Below are positions 1-8,166 of a stretch of DNA of 64,000 nucleotides, one piece after another. Positions within the stretch are counted from its first letter, which is position 1; each line of letters opens with the position of its first letter. The stretch lies in contig NZ_FIZY01000023.1 of assembly GCF_900060185.1 (NCBI RefSeq), forward strand, positions 16,941-80,940, read 5' to 3'. The stretch comes from Grimontia marina (GTDB lineage: Bacteria; Pseudomonadota; Gammaproteobacteria; Enterobacterales; Vibrionaceae). The position numbers and the translations under genes are program-made. Under the pieces are notes generated by a model. It saw only the letters and a program-made list of their open reading frames with translations. It was not told the DNA's origin and searched no databases.

Positions 1-1301
1 CCCCCGTAAAGCGCCCCCATCGAAAAGCCCAAAACGGGCAATTGAGTTATTTTCAAATGCTCAAGTAATACGTTTAGATCTTCTGCAAATGCTGAAAGAG
101 AGCCATTTTTGTCCACACTCGATCTGCCATAGCCCGGACGATCAGGCGCGATAATCCGGTAACCCAACTCGCTGATCTCATCTGAGGTTGCCATCAATTC
201 CAGCTCCTTTCCTCCCCCCAGAATGCTGTGTAAGTAAAGTATGGGCTTACCCATTGGTTTACCATACTCGGAATAACTCAATGTTCGTCCATCCTTCACG
301 GTGACCTGTTTTACTTCTTGGTTCTGAATCGAACCACGATATAGCGCGACTTGTTGCGCTTGCTCGATGATAGGCCTAGGGCCGGTCAACAAAATGCGGA
401 CTAATTCAGTCTGTCGCTGCGTTTTGGTTTTTGACAGCAAGGATTTTAGATGGCTTCTCGCCGTGTGCTCAGTAACATGCATCTCATTGGCCAACTCTTT
501 CACCGAAAAGCCCCGAATGAGCAGGCAGGCGACCTCCACCTCTTTTTTTGTCAGGCCGTAGTATTGCGTCAAGGAATCGGGGATAGACACGGGCTGGTTT
601 TTCGGACTCGACAGGAAAGCCGCGACAAGCTGATTCCCGCTCTCATCTTGTTGGCCATAAATGGTGCTGAGCAGTACCATCAATTTTTCCAGAGGACGGG
701 CAGCCTCTCCCAACATTAATACCTGATTGTGCTTACCAGAAAAATCTAAAGCGACTGCCTGAATAGCTTTAAACAAGCGGGCTTTTAACTCCCTGTCCTT
801 GACGTTAATGATGCCATCTTCGATCTTGAGCAGGCCTTGGTTTTCCAGCATTTTCTTGGCGAGAAAGTTACTTTCCAGCACGCTTCCTTTACTGTTTAGA
901 ATGAGCAGGCCAACAGGAAGCTGATCAAGCACCGACGTCATAATGGCTCTGTAGGATTCTCGTACATTCAGTTTTTGTGCGATCCCCAGAGCAGATTTAA
1001 AATGGCGTAATAGAATTGCATCAAGCTCTGTTTGGCTATATTGGCCGCTTGCCTCTTCAGAATCTGATGATAGAGGGCAAACCTGAAGCAATGCACTTTG
1101 CAGAGATATTGTTTCTGGCGCTTCGCTGCCAGGGAGAAATGTGTTCTGGTGATGCTGGGAATATCCCCTAAAGTCTTGGTAATTCGTGTTTTCCAGTAAA
1201 TTAGCAACCGCTGTCACTAATACTGGCCATTTTTCAGGATCAACTGCCGCTTCATAAATATTTTCAATAAGATCATGAAGCTTTTCATTAGAGATTAACA
1301 C
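1..1301 (-). CDS. LuxR-type HTH regulator fused to alpha/beta hydrolase (partial)
   Basis: An open frame of 433 codons runs from a GTG at 1301 off the left edge, so the C-terminus is missing. An in-frame TAG lies four codons upstream of the GTG, which fixes the start closely. Residues 1-115 are a helical N-terminus and about 118-215 look PAS-like. Residues 245-308 are a LuxR/GerE helix-turn-helix (GLTKKEVEVACLLIRGFSVK, then ANEMHVTEHTARSHL). From about 335 the chain is an alpha/beta hydrolase, with an oxyanion-type LHSILGGG segment, a DRPGYGRS motif and a nucleophile elbow GFSMG with Ser427; the acid and histidine would lie outside the window. The domain assignments come from motifs. A ligand-processing or hydrolase-gated regulator is inference. 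The pairing of both domains in one frame is seen directly, with no frameshift needed. Confidence 0.85.
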   Translation of the reverse strand, partial: MLISNEKLHDLIENIYEAAVDPEKWPVLVTAVANLLENTNYQDFRGYSQHHQNTFLPGSEAPETISLQSALLQVCPLSSDSEEASGQYSQTELDAILLRHFKSALGIAQKLNVRESYRAIMTSVLDQLPVGLLILNSKGSVLESNFLAKKMLENQGLLKIEDGIINVKDRELKARLFKAIQAVALDFSGKHNQVLMLGEAARPLEKLMVLLSTIYGQQDESGNQLVAAFLSSPKNQPVSIPDSLTQYYGLTKKEVEVACLLIRGFSVKELANEMHVTEHTARSHLKSLLSKTKTQRQTELVRILLTGPRPIIEQAQQVALYRGSIQNQEVKQVTVKDGRTLSYSEYGKPMGKPILYLHSILGGGKELELMATSDEISELGYRIIAPDRPGYGRSSVDKNGSLSAFAEDLNVLLEHLKITQLPVLGFSMGALYG

Positions 1302-1317
1302 AACAACAACCTACTGC

Positions 1318-1584
1318 TATACCCAAATAACCTGAAGATTCAGGATTCAGCGAGATTGACTGGCGTTGTGATCGCGGTGTGCCTTTACAGGTGTCGTCAT
1401 CTCCATCAAAAAGTACAACGATGAGCACGGCGTCAGTCAACTCGCCCGAAGGAAGGCCTTCAATGCGCCCACTTCTTCGTTAAACCTCAGGGGAAATAGA
1501 ACGACTATTCCTCGTGAAATTTGCCTCAAGCTGAACGCATTGATGACCTTTGAACACAAGTATCTTCAGTCTGTTTGGGTATAT
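1318..1584. repeat. MITE-like element with terminal inverted repeats
   Basis: The left end begins ATACCCAAATAACCTGAAGA (from 1319). The reverse complement of the right end (ending at 1583) begins ATACCCAAACAGACTGAAGA. The two ends match at 19 of 23 positions over about 265 bases. No credible ORF lies inside. The element sits in the gap between the LuxR-hydrolase start and the hydroxylase stop. It looks like a non-autonomous inverted-repeat element or a degraded IS remnant; no family could be assigned by eye. Confidence 0.55.
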
Positions 1585-1616
1585 CAGAATGAAGACGCTC
1601 AATATTGATTAGATGT

Positions 1617-1649
1617 TTAGCTAAGCATCAAAAATTTGTGCTTAGCTAA
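1617..1649. repeat. Perfect 10-bp inverted repeat (TTAGCTAAGC)
   Basis: TTAGCTAAGC at 1617-1626 is exactly inverted at 1640-1649, with a 13-base AT-rich loop. There is no T-run, so a classic terminator is unlikely in either direction. It may be a protein-binding dyad or a transcript end for the hydroxylase gene to its right. Confidence 0.4.
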
Positions 1650-1711
1650 TCTGAAAGAATATTAAAGTCAGGCTTTATCAGCCCTCTCAATTCTAATAAT
1701 CAAGTTCTGTG

Positions 1712-2605
1712 TTATTCGCTCATACCTCGGTTGCTTATTTTGAAGGAAGTACATAGCTGCTTACAGTAGCCTCCAGTTGCCGGGTAATCGTTACTGGATT
1801 GGAATAAGCCGACACTTCTGACTTCATCCTTCGCACTCGGCTCATACCGGTACGTTCCGAATAGCTGATCCCATAACACGATGGCGTTGCCGTAATTTGA
1901 ATTAGCTTCATCAACCGACGTTGAATGGTGCCAACGATGCAGCTCGTTAGTGTTAAATAGGTAATTCAGCCCACCGTTTCTAAGGGGAATATTAGCGTGT
2001 TGAAGCATTAATACGGGTTGGCTGATGGCAAGGTACCCCAGAAAGGCCTGAGCAGAAAAACCAAGAAGCATGACAGGAAAGACCCCAACCGAAAAATTGA
2101 TGATGTAGTTGAGTGGATGAAAGCGTAAATTATTGAAAGCATATAACCTTACACTACTGTGATGCATGGCATGGAAACGCCACAGTGGCATGGCGGTGTG
2201 GTGCAGGCGATGTGACCAATAGCGCCCAAATTCAACCAGCAGCGTGACCATGATGATTTGTACCGCTATTGGCAAGCTACCGAGGTTTGTACTGTCTGCA
2301 GAAAGCGTGAATATCGAATATAGAGCGATAATGGCAATAGGGGCCATATATTTCAAAGCGGGGTCCAGAATACCTGCGAGCACCAATGCGCTAGCCACAT
2401 CCATCTTAATATCGCCCTGACTATTGTTCCATGTGGCTTTGAAGGGGTGTATGCGCTCGACAATACTCGCGGCTAAAAGTGTCATGATGGTTGACACCAA
2501 CACAGCAAGTTCAAGATCCCAGCCTTGTGTGTAAGCAACAGTAAAAAGCGTGATGCTCAGAAACAGGGAGACAGAAAGTAAGTAGCGTGATAGTAAATGA
2601 ACCAT
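1712..2605 (-). CDS. Fatty acid hydroxylase / sterol desaturase family membrane protein
   Basis: This is a 297-residue integral membrane protein with the di-iron histidine pattern of the fatty acid hydroxylase superfamily: SHRLHH at 131-136, HAMHH at 145-149, QHANI near 202 and ELHRWHH at 221-227. Hydrophobic stretches near 10-25, 33-48, 72-105, 112-125 and 168-200 carry the histidine boxes on one membrane face. Family members oxidise lipid C-H bonds using O2 and a di-iron centre; the substrate here cannot be read from the sequence. The start is supported by a GGGGG ribosome site. The MerR gene upstream ends only 33 bases away on the same strand, so the two are probably co-transcribed and functionally linked. 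Confidence 0.87.
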   Translation of the reverse strand: MVHLLSRYLLSVSLFLSITLFTVAYTQGWDLELAVLVSTIMTLLAASIVERIHPFKATWNNSQGDIKMDVASALVLAGILDPALKYMAPIAIIALYSIFTLSADSTNLGSLPIAVQIIMVTLLVEFGRYWSHRLHHTAMPLWRFHAMHHSSVRLYAFNNLRFHPLNYIINFSVGVFPVMLLGFSAQAFLGYLAISQPVLMLQHANIPLRNGGLNYLFNTNELHRWHHSTSVDEANSNYGNAIVLWDQLFGTYRYEPSAKDEVRSVGLFQSSNDYPATGGYCKQLCTSFKISNRGMSE

Positions 2606-2638
2606 GGTAACCCCCTTTTTATGTGTTGAGGGTCTACC

Positions 2639-3046
2639 TTAAAGTCTCCCTATAAGGGGAGAGTCAAGCTTTGCATCTTCCAGCGCACAGGAAGGGTTAT
2701 TCTCAAGACAGTCCAGAATGCTTGTTCTGTATTCTGAGAGGTGTTCTTTTTTCATTTCAAGTTGGATGATCGTGTCATTAATATCAGCGATTCTCTGGGT
2801 GATCATCTCTAAAATAGAATGCCAAGGGCTGGCATGACGCTCCCGCTCAACAAATTTCTTCATCTGTGACAATGTGAAACCCAGTGATTTGGCTTTGATG
2901 ATCAACCTGACAAGGGCAATGTGATCTTTGTTGTAAACCCGATACTTGCCAGCTCTCTTTATGTTGTTCAGCAAACCAATCTCTTCGTAAAACCTTATTG
3001 CCTTAATAGATGCGCCCGTCACTTCCGATAATTTGCCAATGTACAT
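2639..3046 (-). CDS. MerR family transcriptional regulator
   Basis: This is a 135-residue protein with an N-terminal winged HTH of the MerR type (MYIGKLSEVTGASIKAIRFY, then EEIGLL), residues 1-70. A long helix at about 80-115 would form the antiparallel dimerisation coiled coil. The C-terminal effector region has two cysteines (LDCLENNPSC) nine positions apart. That spacing recalls metal-responsive MerR members, but the usual CueR/ZntR loop is not clear, so the ligand is unknown. The gene reads straight into the fatty acid hydroxylase gene and is likely its regulator. Start: ATG behind GGAGCAAGACGAG. Confidence 0.87.
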   Translation of the reverse strand: MYIGKLSEVTGASIKAIRFYEEIGLLNNIKRAGKYRVYNKDHIALVRLIIKAKSLGFTLSQMKKFVERERHASPWHSILEMITQRIADINDTIIQLEMKKEHLSEYRTSILDCLENNPSCALEDAKLDSPLIGRL

Positions 3047-3287
3047 CTCGTCTTGCTCCTGGCTATAAGCTTGGCTACTGATTGATAGAATAGTGCAGCT
3101 CTCGAGAGAGGTTTTAAGACCGTGTATTTTTCAGTTACATCCCACCACCTTGCAACAGACACAGGCCCATCACTTCGAGACCGAAATTGCTTAACTTTTA
3201 ACCAGATCATACTTAAAATTCGTATCCGCCACTACACTCGATAGATAGCTAAGGATTCTCTCATCCTTAATTTCTAAGGGGAAATGT

Positions 3288-3635
3288 ATGCTCGACAGGC
3301 TGGATTGTCTTCACAAGTTGCTCCCCAGTGGCAGCAAGCACAGTGTCGTGCCTATGTATATGTTTGCTAACGATGCAGGGCTACCTGTGGTGCTGCGTCT
3401 GAACATTCGCGGGGGGGATACCTCTCTCCCTATCATGGTGGTGGCGTTTGATATCGACACCCTTGCCAAGTCAGTGTATTGCGTTATTCAGTACCCTAGG
3501 GAAAAAGTACATTTCAAACTATACGGACAACTCACCTCCTCACGCTTTCATATCGGCACCCATGAAATTACGAGTTGGGGCTCGTTGGAAAAACTCGCCA
3601 TTGAGTGGCTGAAATCGACAGAAACCACCTCCTGA
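3288..3635 (+). CDS. Hypothetical protein, 115 aa
   Basis: I do not recognise this protein. The frame has a good ribosome site (AAGGGGAAATGT before ATG) and normal codon use. It looks like a soluble cytoplasmic alpha/beta protein with no signal peptide or membrane helix. It stands alone between the divergent MerR gene and a 396-base gap, so context says nothing about its job. Confidence 0.6.
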   Translation: MLDRLDCLHKLLPSGSKHSVVPMYMFANDAGLPVVLRLNIRGGDTSLPIMVVAFDIDTLAKSVYCVIQYPREKVHFKLYGQLTSSRFHIGTHEITSWGSLEKLAIEWLKSTETTS

Positions 3636-4031
3636 AAAATTAACCTTGCCGACCCTTTTCTGGGCGGCTTTAGTGAGGCAGAAGGTCTCACTTTCAAGAG
3701 TGTTTCGAGAAACATAAAGCCCTACAGTCAAAAAGAAAGCTTTAAGCCATGGCCCATATCATAAGTGTTTGAGTTAGTTGATACACTTTAAAAAAGCCTT
3801 CTACACCAAACTCACTTTACACATCATATTGTTAACGACGCCTGCTAAAAGCCCTGGTTGAAAAGATATGTTCAGTACTCACATTGATCCATTGGGTAAA
3901 GAACTTTTTCTGTTTTTACGACAAAGAAATAGTCATTCGGAGATTCACAACAAAGCGAATAGAAAAAAGGAAGCAAGACGCGACATCCCATTTGGGTTGA
4001 CCTATTAACTCTATTGGAAAGGAGTAGAAAT
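3636..4031. other. Gene-free stretch
   Basis: This stretch has no supported ORF, repeat or strong terminator. A weak GC-rich dyad near 3648-3667 follows the 115-residue gene. The AT-rich right half presumably holds the promoter of the lipoprotein hydrolase. Confidence 0.4.
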
Positions 4032-4883
4032 ATGAGTTTTCAACCACGTTTCAGCACCAATATCGTAAAAACCATCACCATTGCAATCGCCTTATTCTCT
4101 GCCGCATGCTCTTCTGACTCTGTGACTTCAGAAAACGTGCCTGCATCTGATAATTTCACTATGATCCATTCAGCCTGGCTTGGGGGCTTCCAATGGCAAG
4201 GTGTTCAAGAGCAAGTCTTGAAGCAACAATCCGCCACCTTCAATACCCCCGACATGCCAGGACATGGGGCAGACAAAACCAAACCAGCAGACATTACTTT
4301 CGAGGATTATGTCAAAACAGTGACCGATATCTTGGATAAACAAGATGATAAGACCATTTTGGTCGGTCACAGTTTTGGAGGGATGATTGCAAGCCAAGTG
4401 GCCGAAGCGCGCCCTGATAAAATCAGTGCACTGGTTTACCTCTGTGCTTTCATGCTGCCTGATAGTGTCTCTTTTATGGATGCCACGCAAGGCGTTCAGG
4501 GCTCTGCCGTGCTCGATAACCTCTTCTTTAACGAAGATAAAACAGCTGTTGGGATCAAAGAGTCCGAAATCCATCATGCCTTTGCCCATGATTTACCCGC
4601 AGAAGCCGTTGAAGGTGCAAAAGCCGCTATGGTGATGGAGCCGACTGCACCGCTCACCTATAAGCTGTCGCTAACAGAGGAAAATTATGGCAGCATTCCG
4701 CGCTATTACGTGAAATGCTCTGAAGATAATGCTATTCCACCAGCCGTTCAGGACGCGATGATTCAGGGGCAACCTGTTAAAGGTAAGTTCACGCTTGATT
4801 CAAGCCATGCCGTGATTTTTTCTGATCCAAAAGGTGTCGCTGATGCATTAGTTGCCATCGCGGATGCCGAGCGCAACGAATAG
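4032..4883 (+). CDS. Alpha/beta hydrolase lipoprotein
   Basis: The start is the ATG at 4032, which follows a strong GGAAAGGAG site; an upstream in-frame TTG overlaps that site and is rejected. The 283-residue product begins with a lipoprotein signal peptide ending in a lipobox (LFSAAC, then SSDS), so it should be membrane-anchored in the envelope. The body is an alpha/beta hydrolase of the small esterase type: a MIHSAWLGG oxyanion segment, DMPGHG, the nucleophile elbow VGHSFGG, and a late SSHAVIF segment carrying the probable catalytic histidine. This resembles the plant methylesterase/hydroxynitrile lyase-like group. The substrate is unknown. The gene ends before a terminator at 4999-5035. 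Confidence 0.85.
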   Translation: MSFQPRFSTNIVKTITIAIALFSAACSSDSVTSENVPASDNFTMIHSAWLGGFQWQGVQEQVLKQQSATFNTPDMPGHGADKTKPADITFEDYVKTVTDILDKQDDKTILVGHSFGGMIASQVAEARPDKISALVYLCAFMLPDSVSFMDATQGVQGSAVLDNLFFNEDKTAVGIKESEIHHAFAHDLPAEAVEGAKAAMVMEPTAPLTYKLSLTEENYGSIPRYYVKCSEDNAIPPAVQDAMIQGQPVKGKFTLDSSHAVIFSDPKGVADALVAIADAERNE

Positions 4884-4998
4884 TATCCACCGTTTTTCTG
4901 ATCTGTTTGGAACTATTGAGATTGTATTGATCACAAGAAAAGCAAAACAGTAAATCTGGCCTCTGGTTACATTCGAAAATCAGAAAAGGTATACGTAA

Positions 4999-5035
4999 CA
5001 AGCCGCACAGCAGGGACTAATGTGCGGCTTTTTTA
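4999..5035 (+). terminator. Rho-independent terminator after lipoprotein hydrolase
   Basis: AAGCCGCACA pairs with TGTGCGGCTT, followed by a T-rich tract. An ATG inside the right arm (5020) would otherwise extend the glycosidase frame; its place in the hairpin argues against that start. Confidence 0.8.
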
Positions 5036-5160
5036 CTTTACATCATCATTCCCCTTGTGGAACGAACAACATGGAAGTGAGTGCCATCGCTACAAGCGCT
5101 TATCTTGCGCTCCGCGATGACGCTGCTTTCTGCACTTCCGGTGACAACAGGGAGAAAGCA

Positions 5161-6792
5161 TTGAGTACAAACAAGAACTTTGGCTTAACGTCGACCACTG
5201 AAATCCTGCTGACCAGTGAGGCGGGCGATAAGATGTCAGTGGTACCAAACCAGCCTTTTACCACCGAATGCGAAGAAAGTGACACGCTGGTTGTGATCCA
5301 GCCAGATATCACCAAACAGACCATTACCGGAATTGGTACGTCTTTTACCGAGTCGGCAGCGTTTGTTTTAGCGCATCTACCACCAGCAAAACGCCATGAG
5401 GTAATGGAAAAGCTTTATGCCGAATCAGGCGCCAACTTCTCGCTGACGCGCACGCCAATTGGTTCTACCGACTTTTCAGTCGAAGGCAAACTGAGCTACG
5501 CCGAAGTAGAAGGTGATACTACGCTTGAGTATTTCACCATCGAGCCAGACAGCAATGGCTTTTCAAAAGCCAAGTACCCTGGAATTCAGGATGAATCGTT
5601 CGATGTGTTACCGATGATCAAAGAGGCTCAGTCGATTAAAGCCATACAGGATGACAGTTCCTTGAACATCATTGCTTCCGCGTGGACAGCGCCGCCCTGG
5701 ATGAAGGACATCAATACCTGGTTTATCAAAGGCACGGAAAAGAACGACTGGGAGGGAACGGGCGGCTCGCTCAAACCGGGATATGAATCCACTTATGCGG
5801 ATTATTTGGTGAAGTACCTTGAACATTACAAAGAAGCCGGCGTTGATATCTGGGGCTTAACGCCAGTCAATGAACCACATGGCAACAGCGGCAACTGGGA
5901 GAGCATGCACTTCTCTGCTGAGAGCCAGAATACCTTCATCAAAACCTTCCTTGGTCCGGCCTTAAAAGAAAGCGCTTTCAGCGATACAAGATTGCTGATC
6001 TACGATCAAAACCGCGATCATCTGGAGCATTGGACGGATATCATCCTGGGTGATCCAGACACCGCGACTTATGTCTATGGATCTGCGGTTCACTGGTATT
6101 CCAGCACGGTCGATGTATATGAGAAGGTGTTGGAGAAGGTACACAAAAAGTTCCCGGATTTTGCCATCATTCATACCGAAGGGTGTATCGATGATCTCGG
6201 TAAACCTGCGCCAAAAGGTATTCTGGATCCGGTGAAGTTTCAGGAGTCCGGCTGGTTTGATAATGACGGGTTCTGGTGGAATGAAAACGCCACGGATTGG
6301 GCATACACCGCCACCTGGGCGCCAAACCCGGAAAACCACCCCATCTATACGCCGGTGCATCGCTACGCGCGCGATATTATTGTTGGCTTCAATCACTGGA
6401 TGAACGGCTGGGTAGACTGGAATGCCGTATTAGATGCCAAAGGCGGCCCCAACCACGCTGGGAATTTCTGTGGCGCGCCAATCATGATTGATACGGAAAC
6501 CGGCCACGTCTACTACACGCCAATTTACCATGTGCTGGCACAGTTCAGCCGTACGATTCGTCCTGGTGACCAGGCAGTCAAAACCGATACCGTGTTAGGC
6601 GGATTGGGGCATGATGATTTACATGCCAGCGCGACGCTGAATCAGTCGGGGTTGCTCAGTGTACAACTGCTGAATACGACCAAGAAGTCGATAAAGTTTG
6701 ATTTGAGGATTGGTGCGCAGGTTGCGCAGATAACCCTTCCAGCGAATGCGTTGCAAACGGTGAGGGTTCAACTATTGAGGATAGGTGCTTGA
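5161..6792 (+). CDS. Glycoside hydrolase family 30 (glucosylceramidase-like)
   Basis: This 543-residue enzyme has the GH30 TIM-barrel signatures: a GIGTSFTESAAF substrate loop, the acid/base Glu238 in TPVNEPHG and the nucleophile Glu340 in IIHTEG, followed by a C-terminal beta-sandwich. It retains glycosides as a retaining beta-glycosidase; beta-glucoside or glucosylceramide-type substrates are typical, but specificity is inferred. No signal peptide is visible, so it is probably cytoplasmic. I chose the TTG at 5161 because AGGGAGAAAGCA precedes it. The ATG at 5071 is in frame but has a weak site and would leave only 36 bases after the upstream terminator for a promoter. No transporter or sugar-utilisation partner is adjacent. 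Confidence 0.85.
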   Translation: MSTNKNFGLTSTTEILLTSEAGDKMSVVPNQPFTTECEESDTLVVIQPDITKQTITGIGTSFTESAAFVLAHLPPAKRHEVMEKLYAESGANFSLTRTPIGSTDFSVEGKLSYAEVEGDTTLEYFTIEPDSNGFSKAKYPGIQDESFDVLPMIKEAQSIKAIQDDSSLNIIASAWTAPPWMKDINTWFIKGTEKNDWEGTGGSLKPGYESTYADYLVKYLEHYKEAGVDIWGLTPVNEPHGNSGNWESMHFSAESQNTFIKTFLGPALKESAFSDTRLLIYDQNRDHLEHWTDIILGDPDTATYVYGSAVHWYSSTVDVYEKVLEKVHKKFPDFAIIHTEGCIDDLGKPAPKGILDPVKFQESGWFDNDGFWWNENATDWAYTATWAPNPENHPIYTPVHRYARDIIVGFNHWMNGWVDWNAVLDAKGGPNHAGNFCGAPIMIDTETGHVYYTPIYHVLAQFSRTIRPGDQAVKTDTVLGGLGHDDLHASATLNQSGLLSVQLLNTTKKSIKFDLRIGAQVAQITLPANALQTVRVQLLRIGA

Positions 6793-6812
6793 GGAAGTGA
6801 AAATTTGAAGTA

Positions 6813-6845
6813 AGACTGCGCAATATACTGATTACTGCGCAGTCT
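6813..6845. terminator. Shared hairpin between convergent GH30 and csp genes
   Basis: AGACTGCGCA at 6813-6822 is exactly inverted at 6836-6845 with a 13-base loop. It lies between two convergent genes and so could serve both, but it lacks a strong T-run on either side. Confidence 0.5.
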
Positions 6846-6854
6846 CTCGCTGAA

Positions 6855-7067
6855 TTACAGCGCTTCTACGTTAGTCGCTTGAGGACCTTTTTGGCCTTGC
6901 TCAACGTTAAAACGTACTTTTTGGCCTTCAGCCAGTGTTTTGAAACCGTCAGAAACGATTGCACGGAAGTGAACGAACACGTCTTTGCCGCCGTTGTCTT
7001 GAGTGATGAAGCCAAAACCTTTAGTTTCGTCGAACCATTTTACCAGACCAGTCATTTTATCAGACAT
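6855..7067 (-). CDS. Cold shock protein, CspA family
   Basis: This is a 70-residue single OB-fold protein with both RNA-binding motifs: KGFGFI (RNP1) and VFVHF (RNP2). It binds single-stranded RNA and DNA and acts as an RNA chaperone. Its length and the [17 protein letters not shown] core are typical of CspA paralogues. AGAGGTTACT precedes the ATG. The upstream AT-rich leader has a sequence resembling the cold box (7137-7147), so cold-controlled translation is possible but not shown. Which csp paralogue this is cannot be decided here. Confidence 0.92.
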   Translation of the reverse strand: MSDKMTGLVKWFDETKGFGFITQDNGGKDVFVHFRAIVSDGFKTLAEGQKVRFNVEQGQKGPQATNVEAL

Positions 7068-7378
7068 AGTAACCTCTAATTTTGTATTTAAATGAGTGTG
7101 TTAACGCGAAACATCAAAGCAAGCGTTAAACAATAAGGCTGTACGGAAAGCTATTGAATGGTCGATGAAGCACAAGTTGACGCAGGGTATTAACGAAGAC
7201 TATCGAGAAGTCGCTGAGCAGAAACTTAAACTAAATTTGGCATTAACAGCTCTTTCTGAGCCAGACGCGCACTATACAGGCTACTGGTTAAATAGCGAGC
7301 TTTATTTTCACTTTTCACGCATACCGCCGTTTACTTGTATACTCCATCCTCTGTTTTCTTCGTTCCGGAAGCCTCTCT
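7068..7378. other. Divergent intergenic region (csp leader and exonuclease promoter)
   Basis: No supported gene lies here. A plus-strand frame from 7165 overlaps the exonuclease start and lacks a ribosome site. On the minus strand, TTCCGTACAGC at 7137-7147 matches the E. coli cold box (TGACGTACAGA) at 8 of 11 positions, about 70 bases before the csp start. Confidence 0.35.
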
Positions 7379-8011
7379 ATGCCATCTACACCAGCCAATA
7401 CCGTTGTCGTGCTCGACTTCGAAACCACAGGTTTATCGCCAAACATGGGCGACCGTGCCATTGAAATTGGTGCGGTGAAGCTAGTTGATGGTAAAGTGGT
7501 CGATACCTTTCAGGAATTGATGAACCCTGGCTTCCGTGTCAGCAGTTTTATCGAGGGTTACACCGGCATTACCAACAATATGCTACGCTCGGCACCGGAC
7601 TGTGAAGATGTGATGATCAGGTTTGCGGAGTTTATCGCCGGGTTTAACCTTGTGGCACATAACGCCTCTTTCGATAAACGCTTTTTAGATGCGGAGCTCG
7701 AGCGTCTGAGCGCGGGTTACTCCGGCCAGTTTACCTGTTCAATGCTCATTGCACGTCGTTTGATTCAGGACTCTCCGACCCATAAACTTGGCGATCTGGT
7801 GCGTTTCAAACACATCGCACACGATGGTGTTTTCCACCGCGCGTTAGCGGATGCCGAAATGACAGCAAGACTCTGGCTTCTGATGCTGCATGAACTGGAG
7901 CAACAAGGTATCACCAACCTCACCTTTGCACAGATGCAAACCATCAGTAAAACCAGCAAGCAGGCATTGCCTTCCTTTTTGAACAAACAGCGCAGCAAAA
8001 TCAGTCTTTAG
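7379..8011 (+). CDS. DEDDh 3'-5' exonuclease (DnaQ-like)
   Basis: This 210-residue protein is almost entirely an exonuclease domain. Exo I is FETTG with Asp13 and Glu15, Exo II is AHNASFD, and Exo III is HRALADAEMTA, with the histidine that marks the DEDDh class. It would remove nucleotides from 3' ends in a two-metal reaction, as in DnaQ epsilon, RNase T or ExoX. The absence of a polymerase-binding tail and the stand-alone setting favour a free exonuclease over the replicative proofreader. The C-terminal region (about 180-210) is short and basic. The exact substrate is not determinable. Confidence 0.85.
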   Translation: MPSTPANTVVVLDFETTGLSPNMGDRAIEIGAVKLVDGKVVDTFQELMNPGFRVSSFIEGYTGITNNMLRSAPDCEDVMIRFAEFIAGFNLVAHNASFDKRFLDAELERLSAGYSGQFTCSMLIARRLIQDSPTHKLGDLVRFKHIAHDGVFHRALADAEMTARLWLLMLHELEQQGITNLTFAQMQTISKTSKQALPSFLNKQRSKISL

Positions 8012-8166
8012 TATCAATCTCTTAGACAACAATTATGCGACATGTTGGTGCAACTGAATTCACTATTGAGATTTCGCGCAAATAAACACAACCTGGCAAT
8101 CGTCTTGAGTAGACTTAGTCGTCTATACATGTAAGAACGAAACGATCCGTAATGTCAGGTGAAGGA

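Noticed and set aside
5020..5070. Glycosidase start at ATG 5020
   Set aside because: The ATG lies in the right arm of an intrinsic terminator and has no ribosome site.
7165..7464. Plus-strand 99-residue frame ahead of the exonuclease
   Set aside because: It overlaps the exonuclease in another frame, has no ribosome site and no family features.
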